64,000 bases of DNA, taken from positions 1,302,001 to 1,366,000 of the forward strand of contig NZ_CP081495.1 of NCBI RefSeq assembly GCF_025919725.1. Reading direction: 5' to 3'. This DNA comes from Flavobacterium agricola (GTDB lineage: Bacteria; Bacteroidota; Bacteroidia; Flavobacteriales; Flavobacteriaceae). The notes beneath the pieces were generated by a model. The model was not told the origin of the DNA. It did not search any database and worked only from the letters and a program-made list of their open reading frames with translations. Each line of letters starts with the position of its first letter. The stretch's first letter is position 1. This document shows positions 25,716-35,315 of the stretch, in pieces. Both the position numbers and the translations under genes were made by a program.

Positions 25716-28676
25716 TTAAACGTACAATTTAAAGCTAATTTTATTTTGGTTTAATTCAGAAATATATGTAATTTGGTTGGCTTTTGTTTGGTTGCAGTTT
25801 TTAATACATTCTTCTAACAGCTGTAACGTATTGTAAAACCTATTATTTACTTGGGTTGCAATGGGTGCAATAGATTCGCCGTTATGTTGGTACGTAATTA
25901 AAATAGATGCATCATCTACCTCATCAATATAAATTTTTATGTAAGCTGATGTGCTATTTTCATAAAATGAATGATTTAGCAAAATTTCTACAATAGGATG
26001 CAAAACAAAAGATGGTAAAAGCGCATCATTGGTATCTAAATTATCCTCAATAATCACATCAAAATCAATAGTAAAATCAAAACGCGAACGTTCTATTTCT
26101 AAATAGCTTTTTATATAATTGATTTCGTTTTGAATAGAAACCGTTGTTTGAGATCCGTTATATAATAAGTTTCTGAAAAATACAGCAAATTGCTCGTTGT
26201 ATTGCAAAGCTTCCTGATTGTGTTTTTGTAATAATAGGTATTGAAAATAACTTATGGCGTTAAAAATAAAGTGCGAATTTAATGCATTTAAAACCATTCG
26301 CGTTCCTACAGCGGGTTGAGATGCATTAGGTAACAAAACTGCATCTTTTTGAGGTTGAAGGTTATAATCTAAATTGGTAATTTGATTCAGGTAATTTACC
26401 AAATTTTTACTTTTATAAAATAAAAACACAAGAAAACCACTACAAATACAAATCACTAAAATAACACCAATTAATACCCAGTTGGTATGATCAACCTCAA
26501 CCGTAAGTAAATAAAATTTCTGACGATTTTTATTTACAACATCTAAAAACTCCAATTCAATTTGATAGCTTTTTTTATTTAAATCAGGAATATGCACCAC
26601 ATGTTCGGCAGAAAAGCTGCTCCATGGCCCGTTAGGTTGGGTTTTATAGCGTACCAAGTGCCCTTTGGTATCTTTTTTTGTAAACGGAATAAAATCTATT
26701 GTTAAAGCATTTTGTTTAGAACTAACTTTTAACAGCTTATGCTTTTCTACTTCTGAAGTATAATAATTTTGCTTATTTTCATCAAAAATGGCATTTATAG
26801 CCACGTTTTTTACTTTGTTGTCGTACAATAAAAAATCGGGAATATTAAATTTGTAATATCCTCCCTGCCCGCCAATATATAAATCGTCATCAATAACTTT
26901 ACCTGTTATGTATTTATTTTGTGGTAATCCGTACGATTCTCCTAATATAAAATGAGAATCTTCAGAAAAAAACTCAATACCAGATTCTGTACCAATTATC
27001 ATATATGGACCATAATTATCTACAAAAAATGGCGTTTCTCCACGTAAATTTGAGGCTGGTATTTTTTTAATTTGCTTAAAACCTTTGGAAAGATCAAACT
27101 CAAAAATACCGTCGGTTTCTGTAGCAACAACCAATGTGTTATTTTGTGTTTTTTGAATAAAACTTATTTCGGTTATCGGAAAAACCTTATTGTGTACCAA
27201 TGATTTAGCTTCACCTTTTTCAATTAAAAAAAGCCCGCGATTATTGGTTAAAACTACTATTTTATCATCAAAAACATAACCTTCTTGCAGGTTATTTGGT
27301 AACGAGTTCGGATTTTTTGCGTAAAGATTACCAATAAATTCGTTTACCGGTTGTTGGTTGGTATGTTTTTTAAAACAATAAGGCTTTTTATTTTGTAAAA
27401 CAATTGGCGCTTCGGATTCAGATACTTTTATAAATTTCTGAAAATCTTTGGTTATTTTAAACTTACCAATATTGGTTTGTACAAATAAAATATCGTCATC
27501 AACTTCAACATTTAAAAAATGGATGCGTAAGTTAGGATCTACCGTTTCATCGTCAAAAAATTTACGATCAAATTCGTACAACAAATCGTCTTTTTTATTT
27601 TTTATTTCGATGCGATCATTATAAACAATAATAACCTTTTCTTTATAATCTTTTATTTTAGTTACCGTTGCATGGTTGGCTTTAAAAAATCTTTTGTTTG
27701 GATTCATATCAAAAACCATTAAACCATCTTGCTGAGTTGCAACATAAGCTTTTTGAGTTTTATCGTTAATAGCAACTTTGGTATAGGAATTAGAAAATCG
27801 ATCGTCCGGAAACTTGTATTCTTTTATGCTATTGTCAGGATAAATAAAATGCACGCTGCCGTTATCGCCAGAAATAGAACGGCTGATTGCAATAAAATGA
27901 TCGCCTCGATTTATAAATCGGTTGGCGTTATGAATCGGAATTTCTGCAACGGAGTTTAAATTATTTACATAATCGTCAGCATTATAAACTTTAATGGCAT
28001 TTAAATTTCCTTCGTAAATTTTATTTTGCCATAAAAATAAGCTGGTAACGTAATCGTGATTTCTAACTTTTACAATTCGGGGCTCGAGCTTAAATTGATT
28101 GATAATTTTAAACACCCCGTCGTTTGGAGTTATAAAATAAAGTTGGTTGTTAATTTCTGCAAAATCAACAATTGGGAAATCCAGATACTTTTTAAACTGT
28201 TCAATTTTAGGAGAAATAATACCTTGAGTTTCGGTATTATAAATAGATAATCCTTTATCAGTACCAATATAAATTAATTCATCTTTAATATAAATTCGAT
28301 TAATTTTATTGCTTAGCAATCCTTTAGATTCATCTATTTGTTGCAACTGGTTTTGCGCATATTTATACAATCCATTACCATAGGTTGCAAACCATAAATC
28401 CTGATTATCATCTTGTTTAATGTCAGAACATTTTAAAACAGCACCTCCGTTTTGCGGTATTAAATCGTACAACTTACCGCTAACAAACAAGTAAACCCCG
28501 GCATCGGTACCAACCCAGGTTTTATTGTTAGAATCGATAAATACGGTAGTAACATGATTACTAGCTAATCCTGATTTTCTAGAAACTTGTGTGGTTAAAT
28601 AACTTTGGGAAAAGGAGTTTGTAGTAAATAAAAGGAAAAGAGATAGATAAAGTAGTTTAAGGCGTAAAAAATGCAT
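25716..28676 (-). CDS. Beta-propeller two-component sensor with LytS-like (degenerate) kinase domain
   Basis: A 986-residue membrane sensor. After a signal peptide (MHFLRLKLLYLSLFLLFTTN...SFSQ) comes a long periplasmic region of Reg_prop-type repeats (e.g. NKTWVGTDAGVYLF and DLYIGGQGGYYKF) and a Y_Y_Y-like domain, then one membrane helix (VLIGVILVICICSGFLVFLF) and a cytosolic His_kinase module with LNSHFIFNAISYFQYLLLQK. The start at 28676 overlaps the regulator gene by 20 bases. The N-box reads VEILLNH instead of VENAIKHG, and the usual DNGxG is QHNGES, so ATP binding is doubtful. Ligand unknown. Confidence 0.85.
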   Translation of the reverse strand: MHFLRLKLLYLSLFLLFTTNSFSQSYLTTQVSRKSGLASNHVTTVFIDSNNKTWVGTDAGVYLFVSGKLYDLIPQNGGAVLKCSDIKQDDNQDLWFATYGNGLYKYAQNQLQQIDESKGLLSNKINRIYIKDELIYIGTDKGLSIYNTETQGIISPKIEQFKKYLDFPIVDFAEINNQLYFITPNDGVFKIINQFKLEPRIVKVRNHDYVTSLFLWQNKIYEGNLNAIKVYNADDYVNNLNSVAEIPIHNANRFINRGDHFIAISRSISGDNGSVHFIYPDNSIKEYKFPDDRFSNSYTKVAINDKTQKAYVATQQDGLMVFDMNPNKRFFKANHATVTKIKDYKEKVIIVYNDRIEIKNKKDDLLYEFDRKFFDDETVDPNLRIHFLNVEVDDDILFVQTNIGKFKITKDFQKFIKVSESEAPIVLQNKKPYCFKKHTNQQPVNEFIGNLYAKNPNSLPNNLQEGYVFDDKIVVLTNNRGLFLIEKGEAKSLVHNKVFPITEISFIQKTQNNTLVVATETDGIFEFDLSKGFKQIKKIPASNLRGETPFFVDNYGPYMIIGTESGIEFFSEDSHFILGESYGLPQNKYITGKVIDDDLYIGGQGGYYKFNIPDFLLYDNKVKNVAINAIFDENKQNYYTSEVEKHKLLKVSSKQNALTIDFIPFTKKDTKGHLVRYKTQPNGPWSSFSAEHVVHIPDLNKKSYQIELEFLDVVNKNRQKFYLLTVEVDHTNWVLIGVILVICICSGFLVFLFYKSKNLVNYLNQITNLDYNLQPQKDAVLLPNASQPAVGTRMVLNALNSHFIFNAISYFQYLLLQKHNQEALQYNEQFAVFFRNLLYNGSQTTVSIQNEINYIKSYLEIERSRFDFTIDFDVIIEDNLDTNDALLPSFVLHPIVEILLNHSFYENSTSAYIKIYIDEVDDASILITYQHNGESIAPIATQVNNRFYNTLQLLEECIKNCNQTKANQITYISELNQNKISFKLYV

Positions 28677-29421
28677 TTGAAAAATCTTTTTTATTTCTAA
28701 TAGACATTGGTAATACCGTTCCGTCAACCAAATAAATATTGCCTAAAGATTTATCGAAAGATTTTACATAATTGATGTTTACTAAATAACTGCGATGGCA
28801 TTTTTTAAAAATTGCAGGATCAAGCTGATCTTGAACACTTTTTAATGATTTAGAACATACAAAACCTTTTTCGTCATTAATGGTAAAAATTTCACAATAC
28901 GAGCCGTCTGCTTTTAAATGCGTAATTGTATTTACGCTAAAAACCTCAAATCCGTGGGCATTCGGGATTACAATACGAGGGCTGTATGTAGAATTGGTAC
29001 TCATATTATCCATTAATATAGAAATCCGATCTACTTTGGTAGTTTGTGTTTTACGCTTTTTTAAGCGTGCAACCACTTCTTTAATATGATTTTCGGTAAT
29101 TGGTTTTAAAATATAATGCATGGCAGCCGACTCAAAAGCGCGTATGGCATATTCTGCATGTGCTGTAACAAATACAATTTCGCAGTTTACGACGTTTTTA
29201 GTCCGCTCTACCACCTCAAATCCGCTTTTATTTTGAATACTAATATCTAGAAAAATAAAATCGGGTTTTAATTGGGTTATATTTTTAACCCCTTCATCAA
29301 TAGTTCCGCATGAAGCTACAATTTGTATTTCATTTGGAAATGACTGTTTGCAAATTTCCTCAATGTGTTTCCGAACGTGCAGTTCGTCGTCAATTATTAT
29401 TGCTTTAATCATTACTTTCAT
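28657..29421 (-). CDS. LytTR-family response regulator
   Basis: A 254-residue transcription regulator: an N-terminal receiver domain (IIIDDELHVRKH; phospho-acceptor Asp in FIFLDIS, near 59; conserved Lys in YILKPI) and a C-terminal LytTR DNA-binding domain (about 150-250; ITHLKADGSYCEIF, FKKCHRSYLVNINYV). It is expected to be controlled by the sensor whose gene overlaps its 3' end by 20 bases, so the two are translationally coupled. ATGs at 29421 and 29412 are equally possible starts. Targets are unknown. Confidence 0.92.
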   Translation of the reverse strand: MKVMIKAIIIDDELHVRKHIEEICKQSFPNEIQIVASCGTIDEGVKNITQLKPDFIFLDISIQNKSGFEVVERTKNVVNCEIVFVTAHAEYAIRAFESAAMHYILKPITENHIKEVVARLKKRKTQTTKVDRISILMDNMSTNSTYSPRIVIPNAHGFEVFSVNTITHLKADGSYCEIFTINDEKGFVCSKSLKSVQDQLDPAIFKKCHRSYLVNINYVKSFDKSLGNIYLVDGTVLPMSIRNKKDFSNAFFTP

Positions 29422-29605
29422 TCGTTTAGTTAAATCCCGCTCAAAAATACAATAAAATTCCCGATTTTATTACAAAACCTATCAAAAACCTAATTTTACA
29501 AGAAAAAAAGATAAATAATCATTTTCTTACATTATTATAATAACGAGTTGGGCGCTTGTTAACAAAAAAGAAACAATTAGAGAATTAAATTGTATTTTTG
29601 AATTT

Positions 29606-30367
29606 ATGAAAATCAATGAATTAAAAGAATTTTTAGACGAAAAAGTTTTAACATTCAATAGTCCGGATTTTATTGCAGATGATCCGGTACAAATTCCGCA
29701 CTTATTTACTGAAAAAGAAGATATTGAAATCGCTGGCTTTTTAGCTGCAACAATTGCGTGGGGAAACAGAAAAATGATAATTAACAATGCGCATAAAATG
29801 ATGCTTTTAATGGGCAATTCACCCTACGATTTTGTGTTGCATCATACGCCGGAGCAATTAGAAAAATTAGACGGGTTTGTGCACCGTACCTTTAACGCAA
29901 CTGATTTTAAACAATTTATTCGGTCGTTGCATCATATTTATACCCAACACGAAGGTTTAGAAAATGTTTTTTACAACCAAGGTAATTATAACTTGCAACA
30001 AAACATTTCGCATTTTAAACGCGTTTTTTTTGAAATTGAACACGAAGTGCGAACCGAAAAACATATTTCGGATCCGTTAAAAGGTTCGGCTGCAAAACGC
30101 ATAAATATGTATTTACGTTGGATGGTACGTAACGACAACCACGGAGTAGATTTAGGGATTTGGAAACAAATTACACCTGCTCAACTTTCGTGCCCGTTAG
30201 ATGTGCATTCGGGTAACATAGCGAGAAAATTAAACATCTTAAAACGTAAACAAAACGATGCCAAAGCATTATTAGAATTGGATACGTTTTTGCGTAAATT
30301 AGATCCGGTTGATCCGGTTAAATACGATTTTGCGCTGTTTGGATTAGGTGCAATTGAGAAGTTTTAA
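29606..30367 (+). CDS. TIGR02757-family protein of unknown function
   Basis: A 253-residue protein of the family TIGR02757, widespread in Bacteroidota and with no known activity. Typical segments are GFLAATIAWGNRKMIINNAH near the start, SPLKGSAAKRINMYLRWMVR, and LDVHSGNIARKLNIL near the end. No membrane helix or signal peptide is present. It is a single-gene unit between divergent and convergent neighbours with a strong terminator. Confidence 0.85.
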   Translation: MKINELKEFLDEKVLTFNSPDFIADDPVQIPHLFTEKEDIEIAGFLAATIAWGNRKMIINNAHKMMLLMGNSPYDFVLHHTPEQLEKLDGFVHRTFNATDFKQFIRSLHHIYTQHEGLENVFYNQGNYNLQQNISHFKRVFFEIEHEVRTEKHISDPLKGSAAKRINMYLRWMVRNDNHGVDLGIWKQITPAQLSCPLDVHSGNIARKLNILKRKQNDAKALLELDTFLRKLDPVDPVKYDFALFGLGAIEKF

Positions 30368-30370
30368 TAT

Positions 30371-30402
30371 AAAAACGGTTAACCAAATGGTTAACCGTTT
30401 TT
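30371..30402. terminator. Bidirectional terminator
   Basis: AAAAACGGTTAACCA and TGGTTAACCGTTTTT form a 14-15 bp palindromic stem with a 2-4 nt centre. It serves both the TIGR02757 gene (+) and the DUF417 gene (-). Confidence 0.88.
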
Positions 30403-30416
30403 ATTATTTACGCTTG

Positions 30417-31016
30417 TTATTTTAATATTTTTTTTGCTGAATCGGCTGCTATAACTAAACCACCGGCCATCATAATAATATCTTTAATTACCAATCTACC
30501 TGCTGCAGATAAATATGGGAAACCAAATTGAGGCGACGGAAAATCTCCTCCTAAGTTAGGCACCCAAGTTTCTGGAGTAGTTATTAAAAACGATAAAGTA
30601 ACAATAGCCATCAAAAAGGTTAAAACACCGCCAATAAAACCAGCCTTATCAAACCAAATGCCCAATAAAACAAAAGTTCCAATTCCAATAATAACAACGC
30701 CTAATCCGTATGAGAAAATGTAGGTATGGTTTTGTTTGTGCCAATCAATGTTTTTTTGAACTACTTTACCTTCTGGATTTTTATACAACGTATATTCGGC
30801 AACCAATTCGCCTTTATCATTCTCTGCCATATTACCCGAATTTGCGTAGAAAAAACTCATAAACGGACTATTTGTTACAAATGCAACAATACCGTCTGCC
30901 TCGTACTGAAACGCTTTTAATCCGCCAATCCAAGCCATTACAACAAAAATTGAAATACGTAAAAAGTTAATAAAGTTTGCTTCTAACTTAGCAAATGCAA
31001 CCAATAATTTTTCCAT
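30417..31016 (-). CDS. DUF417 family membrane protein (YkgB/RclC-like)
   Basis: A 199-residue inner-membrane protein with four predicted helices; NFLRISIFVVMAWIGGLKAF and VTNSPFMSFFYANSG at the N-terminus are DUF417 hallmarks, with DoxX-like topology. The E. coli homologue RclC (YkgB) belongs to the reactive-chlorine-resistance regulon controlled by an AraC-type regulator. An AraC-family gene lies 75 bases upstream on the same strand, which repeats that pairing. A role in reactive-chlorine defence is inference. Confidence 0.8.
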   Translation of the reverse strand: MEKLLVAFAKLEANFINFLRISIFVVMAWIGGLKAFQYEADGIVAFVTNSPFMSFFYANSGNMAENDKGELVAEYTLYKNPEGKVVQKNIDWHKQNHTYIFSYGLGVVIIGIGTFVLLGIWFDKAGFIGGVLTFLMAIVTLSFLITTPETWVPNLGGDFPSPQFGFPYLSAAGRLVIKDIIMMAGGLVIAADSAKKILK

Positions 31017-31091
31017 GCTTATATTTTTTAGAATCCAAAATTACATGGATATATATAATAATAGAATGGATAAAAACGAGTAATGCATGTG

Positions 31092-31916
31092 TTATTTTGC
31101 CACTTTGGCGATGCCAACATTATCTCTAAAAACTTTAGGCGAAACCCCTACTTCGTTTTTAAAAAATCGACTAAAATAAAATTCATCTTCAAAACCTAAT
31201 TCTAAAGCAATTTGATTGATATTTTTATAGGTTAAATGCAACATTTTTTTGGCTTCTAAAACCAATCGTTCTTGAAGCAATTTTTTAGGTGGTTTACCAA
31301 ACAGATTTTTTATTTTTTTGCTGAAATTACTTTCAGAATACCCATAATGCTCGGCATAAAACGACATGTTTTTTTGTTGTTTAAAATGCAGTTCTATAAA
31401 ATTTTTAAAATCGGCTAAATCCGACTTATTTTCTAGGGGCGTTTTTAATGCATCTTCTTGCTTTTCTTTACTGCTTAAAGCCAATATTAATTGCAAATAA
31501 GCTTTTAGTACCGAAACAACATAACTTTCGGTTGCCGATTGTAAATTTTCAATTTTAATAAATAAACTTGCTATTTCATTAAACTCAGATTCTGGTACGG
31601 TTACAAAAGGCGTTGAATAAACGTTATTAAACAAAATTCCGTTACAAGCAACTTCTTCTTTATGATATTCTATACAATAAAAATCACCATGAAACTCAAG
31701 TAATTTTATTGCTTGATTGGGCAACGTATCAAATTGTAACAATTGATAAGGCGCTAAAAACAACAAGGTATTTTTAGGCACGTTATAAGAAATAAAATTG
31801 ATAGAAAACGAGCAAGCTTCGGGCAACAAAACCACCAAATAATAAGGCAAATTAAAAGGAGCAGTTGTTGTTTTGGGGGCAATCGTTTCTATTTTTATGT
31901 ATGTACTAGAATCCAT
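31092..31916 (-). CDS. AraC-family transcriptional regulator
   Basis: A 274-residue regulator with a cupin-like N-terminal sensor part and a C-terminal double helix-turn-helix (about 175-268): MSFYAEHYGYSESNFSKKIK and INQIALELGFEDEFYFSRFF. It may control the DUF417 gene just downstream, as RclR controls RclC in E. coli. Cys residues in the sensor half (ACSF, YCIEY, ACNG) could respond to oxidants, but that is untested. The effector is unknown. Confidence 0.85.
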   Translation of the reverse strand: MDSSTYIKIETIAPKTTTAPFNLPYYLVVLLPEACSFSINFISYNVPKNTLLFLAPYQLLQFDTLPNQAIKLLEFHGDFYCIEYHKEEVACNGILFNNVYSTPFVTVPESEFNEIASLFIKIENLQSATESYVVSVLKAYLQLILALSSKEKQEDALKTPLENKSDLADFKNFIELHFKQQKNMSFYAEHYGYSESNFSKKIKNLFGKPPKKLLQERLVLEAKKMLHLTYKNINQIALELGFEDEFYFSRFFKNEVGVSPKVFRDNVGIAKVAK

Positions 31917-32003
31917 GGCTTAAAAATAACGAAATATTTAAAACCGAACCACAACTGTTTTAAAAAAACAAAGCGATTGCACGTGCTTTGTACTTCAAAA
32001 TAC

Positions 32004-32011
32004 TATCTTTG
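32004..32011 (+). promoter_or_regulatory. Putative -7 element of the DEAD-box helicase gene
   Basis: TATCTTTG, an exact TAnnTTTG match, lies 16 bases before the ATG at 32027. Candidate -33 TTG triplets are at 24 and 13 bases' distance, neither ideal. The 5' leader would be very short. Confidence 0.5.
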
Positions 32012-32026
32012 TAAAAATATTAAGAA

Positions 32027-33370
32027 ATGAAAACTTTTGAGCAATTTAACTTACCCAAATCTTTACAAAAAGCCGTTGACGAATTAGGATTGGTGCACCC
32101 AACGCCGATTCAGGAAAAAGCATTTCCCGTAATTATGTCCGGCCGCGATGTAATGGGAATTGCTCAAACCGGTACAGGTAAAACCTTTGCTTACTTATTA
32201 CCTATTTTAAAACAATGGACATTTGCTAATGTACATACGCCGCGCGTATTAATTTTAGTACCAACGCGTGAATTGGTAGTGCAGGTTGTAGAAGAAATAG
32301 AAAAATTAACGCAGTACATGAATGTGCGCTCGTTAGGTGTTTTTGGTGGAGTAAATATAAATACCCAAAAAAATGCCGTTTACGAAGGTGTTGATATTTT
32401 GGTAGGAACGCCAGGCCGTGTTATGGATTTGGCTTTAGATAACGTAATTCGATTTGATTTACTACAAAAATTAGTTATTGACGAATTTGACGAAATTTTA
32501 AACCTTGGGTTCCGCTTTCAGCTTACTTCTATCCTTTCTATGCTAAAAGATAAACGTCAAAACATTTTATTCTCGGCAACCATGACCGATGATGTAGATG
32601 ATGTTTTAGAAGATTATTTTGATTTTCCGGAAGAAATTACTTTAGCAAAATCAGGAACTCCGCTAGAAAATATTGAACAAATTGGTTACGAGGTACCAAA
32701 CTTTTTAACAAAAGTGAACCTGCTGAAAGATATGTTAACCAATCAAGAAAACATGTCGCGCATTTTGGTCTTTGTAAACAATAAAAAAGTTGCCGATATT
32801 GTTGAAACTAAATTAGCCGAAACCTTTGAAGATCAGTTTGGCATTATTCACTCAAACAAATCTCAAAATTACCGTTTAAATACCATGGCAGCTTTTCAGC
32901 GTGGCGAATTGCGCGGTATTGTTACAACCGATGTTATGGCGCGTGGTTTAGATTTTGACGATGTTACCCATGTAATTAACATGCAGTTGCCTCAAATTCC
33001 GGAACAATATATTCACCGTATTGGACGTACCGGACGTGCTGATAAAAAAGGAATTGCCATTTCATTCATTGCTCCAAAAGAAGAAGAAGTTTTATTGAGC
33101 ATTGAAGAATTGATGGATATTGAATTAACGCTTGAACCGTTGCCAGAAAATATTGAAATTTCTGAAAGCCGTTTAGATTTTGAAAAAGATAAAGTAAAAG
33201 TGAAGTTTTTACTTAAAAAACCAAAATTAGACGGCGGAGCATCTTTTCATGAAAAGAAAGATAAAAACAAAAAAGTTAATTTAGGCGGACCAGGTAAACG
33301 CACACCAAGAAAATCTGCCCCAACAAACCGAGCGGTAGAAAGAAAAAGAGCTCAAAAAAGAAAAAAATAG
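32027..33370 (+). CDS. DEAD/DEAH-box RNA helicase with a DEFD motif II
   Basis: A 447-residue ATP-dependent RNA helicase. Seen in order: Q motif (PTPIQEKAF), motif I AQTGTGKT, Ia PTRELVV, Ib TPGRVMD, motif II IDEFDEIL, motif III SAT, IV LVFVNNKK, V TDVMARGLDFDD and VI HRIGRTGRA. Motif II is DEFD rather than DEAD, a departure in an otherwise canonical protein. The C-terminal 70 residues are Lys/Arg-rich and likely bind RNA. It is probably a cytosolic ribosome-assembly or cold-shock helicase. Confidence 0.92.
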   Translation: MKTFEQFNLPKSLQKAVDELGLVHPTPIQEKAFPVIMSGRDVMGIAQTGTGKTFAYLLPILKQWTFANVHTPRVLILVPTRELVVQVVEEIEKLTQYMNVRSLGVFGGVNINTQKNAVYEGVDILVGTPGRVMDLALDNVIRFDLLQKLVIDEFDEILNLGFRFQLTSILSMLKDKRQNILFSATMTDDVDDVLEDYFDFPEEITLAKSGTPLENIEQIGYEVPNFLTKVNLLKDMLTNQENMSRILVFVNNKKVADIVETKLAETFEDQFGIIHSNKSQNYRLNTMAAFQRGELRGIVTTDVMARGLDFDDVTHVINMQLPQIPEQYIHRIGRTGRADKKGIAISFIAPKEEEVLLSIEELMDIELTLEPLPENIEISESRLDFEKDKVKVKFLLKKPKLDGGASFHEKKDKNKKVNLGGPGKRTPRKSAPTNRAVERKRAQKRKK

Positions 33371-33386
33371 TTTATCTTTTAATTGT

Positions 33387-33394
33387 TATATTTG
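33387..33394 (+). promoter_or_regulatory. Putative -7 element of the BatA-like operon
   Basis: TATATTTG matches TAnnTTTG and lies 16 bases before the ATG at 33411, after the helicase stop. No clear -33 TTG is seen. Confidence 0.45.
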
Positions 33395-33410
33395 ATAAAC
33401 TTTACATAAA

Positions 33411-35315
33411 ATGCAATTTAAAAATCCAGAAATACTTTACTTTTTATTCGCTTTACTTGTACCTGTTTTGGTGCATTTATTTCAATTAAAAAAGTTTAAA
33501 ACCATGGAATTTTCTAACGTTGCATTATTAAAAGAAATTCGCTTACAAACACGTAAAAGTTCACAAATTAAAAAATGGCTTTTATTGGTTTGTAGGCTTT
33601 TTTTATTAGCAGCATTAATTTTTGCTTTTGCACAACCTTATTTTCCGGCCAAAAACCCCAACTTAAAAACGATGCCGTGGGTTATTGCATTAGATAATTC
33701 TTTTTCGATGCAAGCTCAAGGTGCAAAAGGACCGTTATTACCGCGAGCCGTTCAGGAAATTTTAGAAACAATTCCTAAAAACCAAACCTTTTCGTTGCTT
33801 ACCAACAACCAATCTTTTTGGGAAATTGATTTAGCCACCAATCAAACCGAATTGCAACAAATAACATATAGCGCGCATCCGTTTTCTATTCAAAACACAC
33901 AACATATTTTAGATAAACATTTTAACCGACAACCTTATCGTTTATTGGTAATTTCTGACGGTATTTTTGCTAACTATTCTACAACAAATCATTTAGAAAA
34001 TGCGTATTTATACCAAATGCAAGCCGTAAATAAAACAAACGTTGCTATTCAATCGAGTGCTTTTAACGGCACTGATTCAAATTTTAATGTTTTAGAAATT
34101 ACCTTACAAGGTTACGGAATACAAGACAGCCTTTCGTTTAGCTTATCGGTAAACGATGCAAACAAATTATACAGCAAAACCAAAGTTACTTTAGGCAGTG
34201 CAAGTAAAAAAGTTACAATTAATTTACCCAAACAACCTATAAATGGGCAAATTAGCATTGATACGCCCGATTTAGAATACGACAATCATTATTATTTTAG
34301 TATTGAAGCTCCTCAAGCTATTAAGGTTGGCGTAGTTGGTACATCAATTCCTGAAATAGAAAAAATTTTTAATCCGCAACAAGTTGTTTTTGAATCCGTA
34401 CAAAGTGCTGAAAAACTTAGTGATTTTTCAACAATTTTAATAAACCAACAAAATACCGATTTAAACCTTTGGGGCAGTGCTTTAAAAAAGGCATACAACC
34501 AAGGATCTCAAATTATTTATATTCCTAGCTTGCAGGTAACAACCGCAGCACATAATGATTTTTTATCGCATTTTGGTGCGTTAAAATTCAGTACAATTCA
34601 AACATTTAAAAACAGCATTACCCAAATTCATACCGATCATTCGGTATATAAAAATGTTTTTGAGCATAAACCTGAAAAGCAAACCTACCCAACAACCAGT
34701 CAAAATTTTGTGTTACAAGGTACCGTTTTACCAATTTTATCGTATGCAAATAACGAAACGTATTTAGGCAATTTAACTAACGGATTGGGGAATTTATATG
34801 TATTTAGCTCTGATTTGCAGCTTGCACAAAGTTCTATTTTACAAGCGCCCATAATTGTACCAACTTTTTATAATATGGTAACGCAACAACAAGAAAATCA
34901 GCTCCAAAACTTTGGTATTTACAGTACCGATTCTTGGGTTATAAATGGTAGTTTCAATCAAAAACAACCGATTGAATTGGAAGGTAAAAAACAATCTGGC
35001 ATACCACAGCAACAACCTATTGGAAATAAAACAAAAATAGGTTTTGAAAATTTCCCTGACTTTGCAGGTAATTATATAGCAAAACAAGAAAACAAACCAA
35101 TAGCTTCGGTTGGCTTAAATTATAATCGTTCAGAAAGTAATTTAACGTTGTCTGATGCTAAATTATTTAATAATTTTGTACCCGTAGAATCTGTTAACGA
35201 AGCGCTTGTGCAAATGAACCAAAACAATTCTGGCACAGCACTTTGGAAATATTTTATACTAACAACACTACTTTTTTTAATACTAGAACTACTAATCCAG
35301 AAATTCGTAAAATGA
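33411..35315 (+). CDS. BatA-domain / vWA membrane protein
   Basis: A 634-residue membrane protein. Residues 1-75 are the BatA (aerotolerance regulator N-terminal) domain with two helices (FLFALLVPVLVHLFQL and LLLVCRLFLLAALIFAFAQP). A vWA-like domain follows with the MIDAS motif ALDNSFSMQ (DxSxS), then a long periplasmic region and a final helix. Flavobacteria carry this protein with metabolic neighbours rather than a full Bat operon. Its ATGA overlap with the next gene shows translational coupling. Confidence 0.85.
   Translation: MQFKNPEILYFLFALLVPVLVHLFQLKKFKTMEFSNVALLKEIRLQTRKSSQIKKWLLLVCRLFLLAALIFAFAQPYFPAKNPNLKTMPWVIALDNSFSMQAQGAKGPLLPRAVQEILETIPKNQTFSLLTNNQSFWEIDLATNQTELQQITYSAHPFSIQNTQHILDKHFNRQPYRLLVISDGIFANYSTTNHLENAYLYQMQAVNKTNVAIQSSAFNGTDSNFNVLEITLQGYGIQDSLSFSLSVNDANKLYSKTKVTLGSASKKVTINLPKQPINGQISIDTPDLEYDNHYYFSIEAPQAIKVGVVGTSIPEIEKIFNPQQVVFESVQSAEKLSDFSTILINQQNTDLNLWGSALKKAYNQGSQIIYIPSLQVTTAAHNDFLSHFGALKFSTIQTFKNSITQIHTDHSVYKNVFEHKPEKQTYPTTSQNFVLQGTVLPILSYANNETYLGNLTNGLGNLYVFSSDLQLAQSSILQAPIIVPTFYNMVTQQQENQLQNFGIYSTDSWVINGSFNQKQPIELEGKKQSGIPQQQPIGNKTKIGFENFPDFAGNYIAKQENKPIASVGLNYNRSESNLTLSDAKLFNNFVPVESVNEALVQMNQNNSGTALWKYFILTTLLFLILELLIQKFVK

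Noticed and set aside
29593..29600. TATTTTTG just six bases before the TIGR02757 start, suggesting a leaderless mRNA
   Set aside because: No -33 TTG lies at the right distance and such matches are common by chance in AT-rich DNA.
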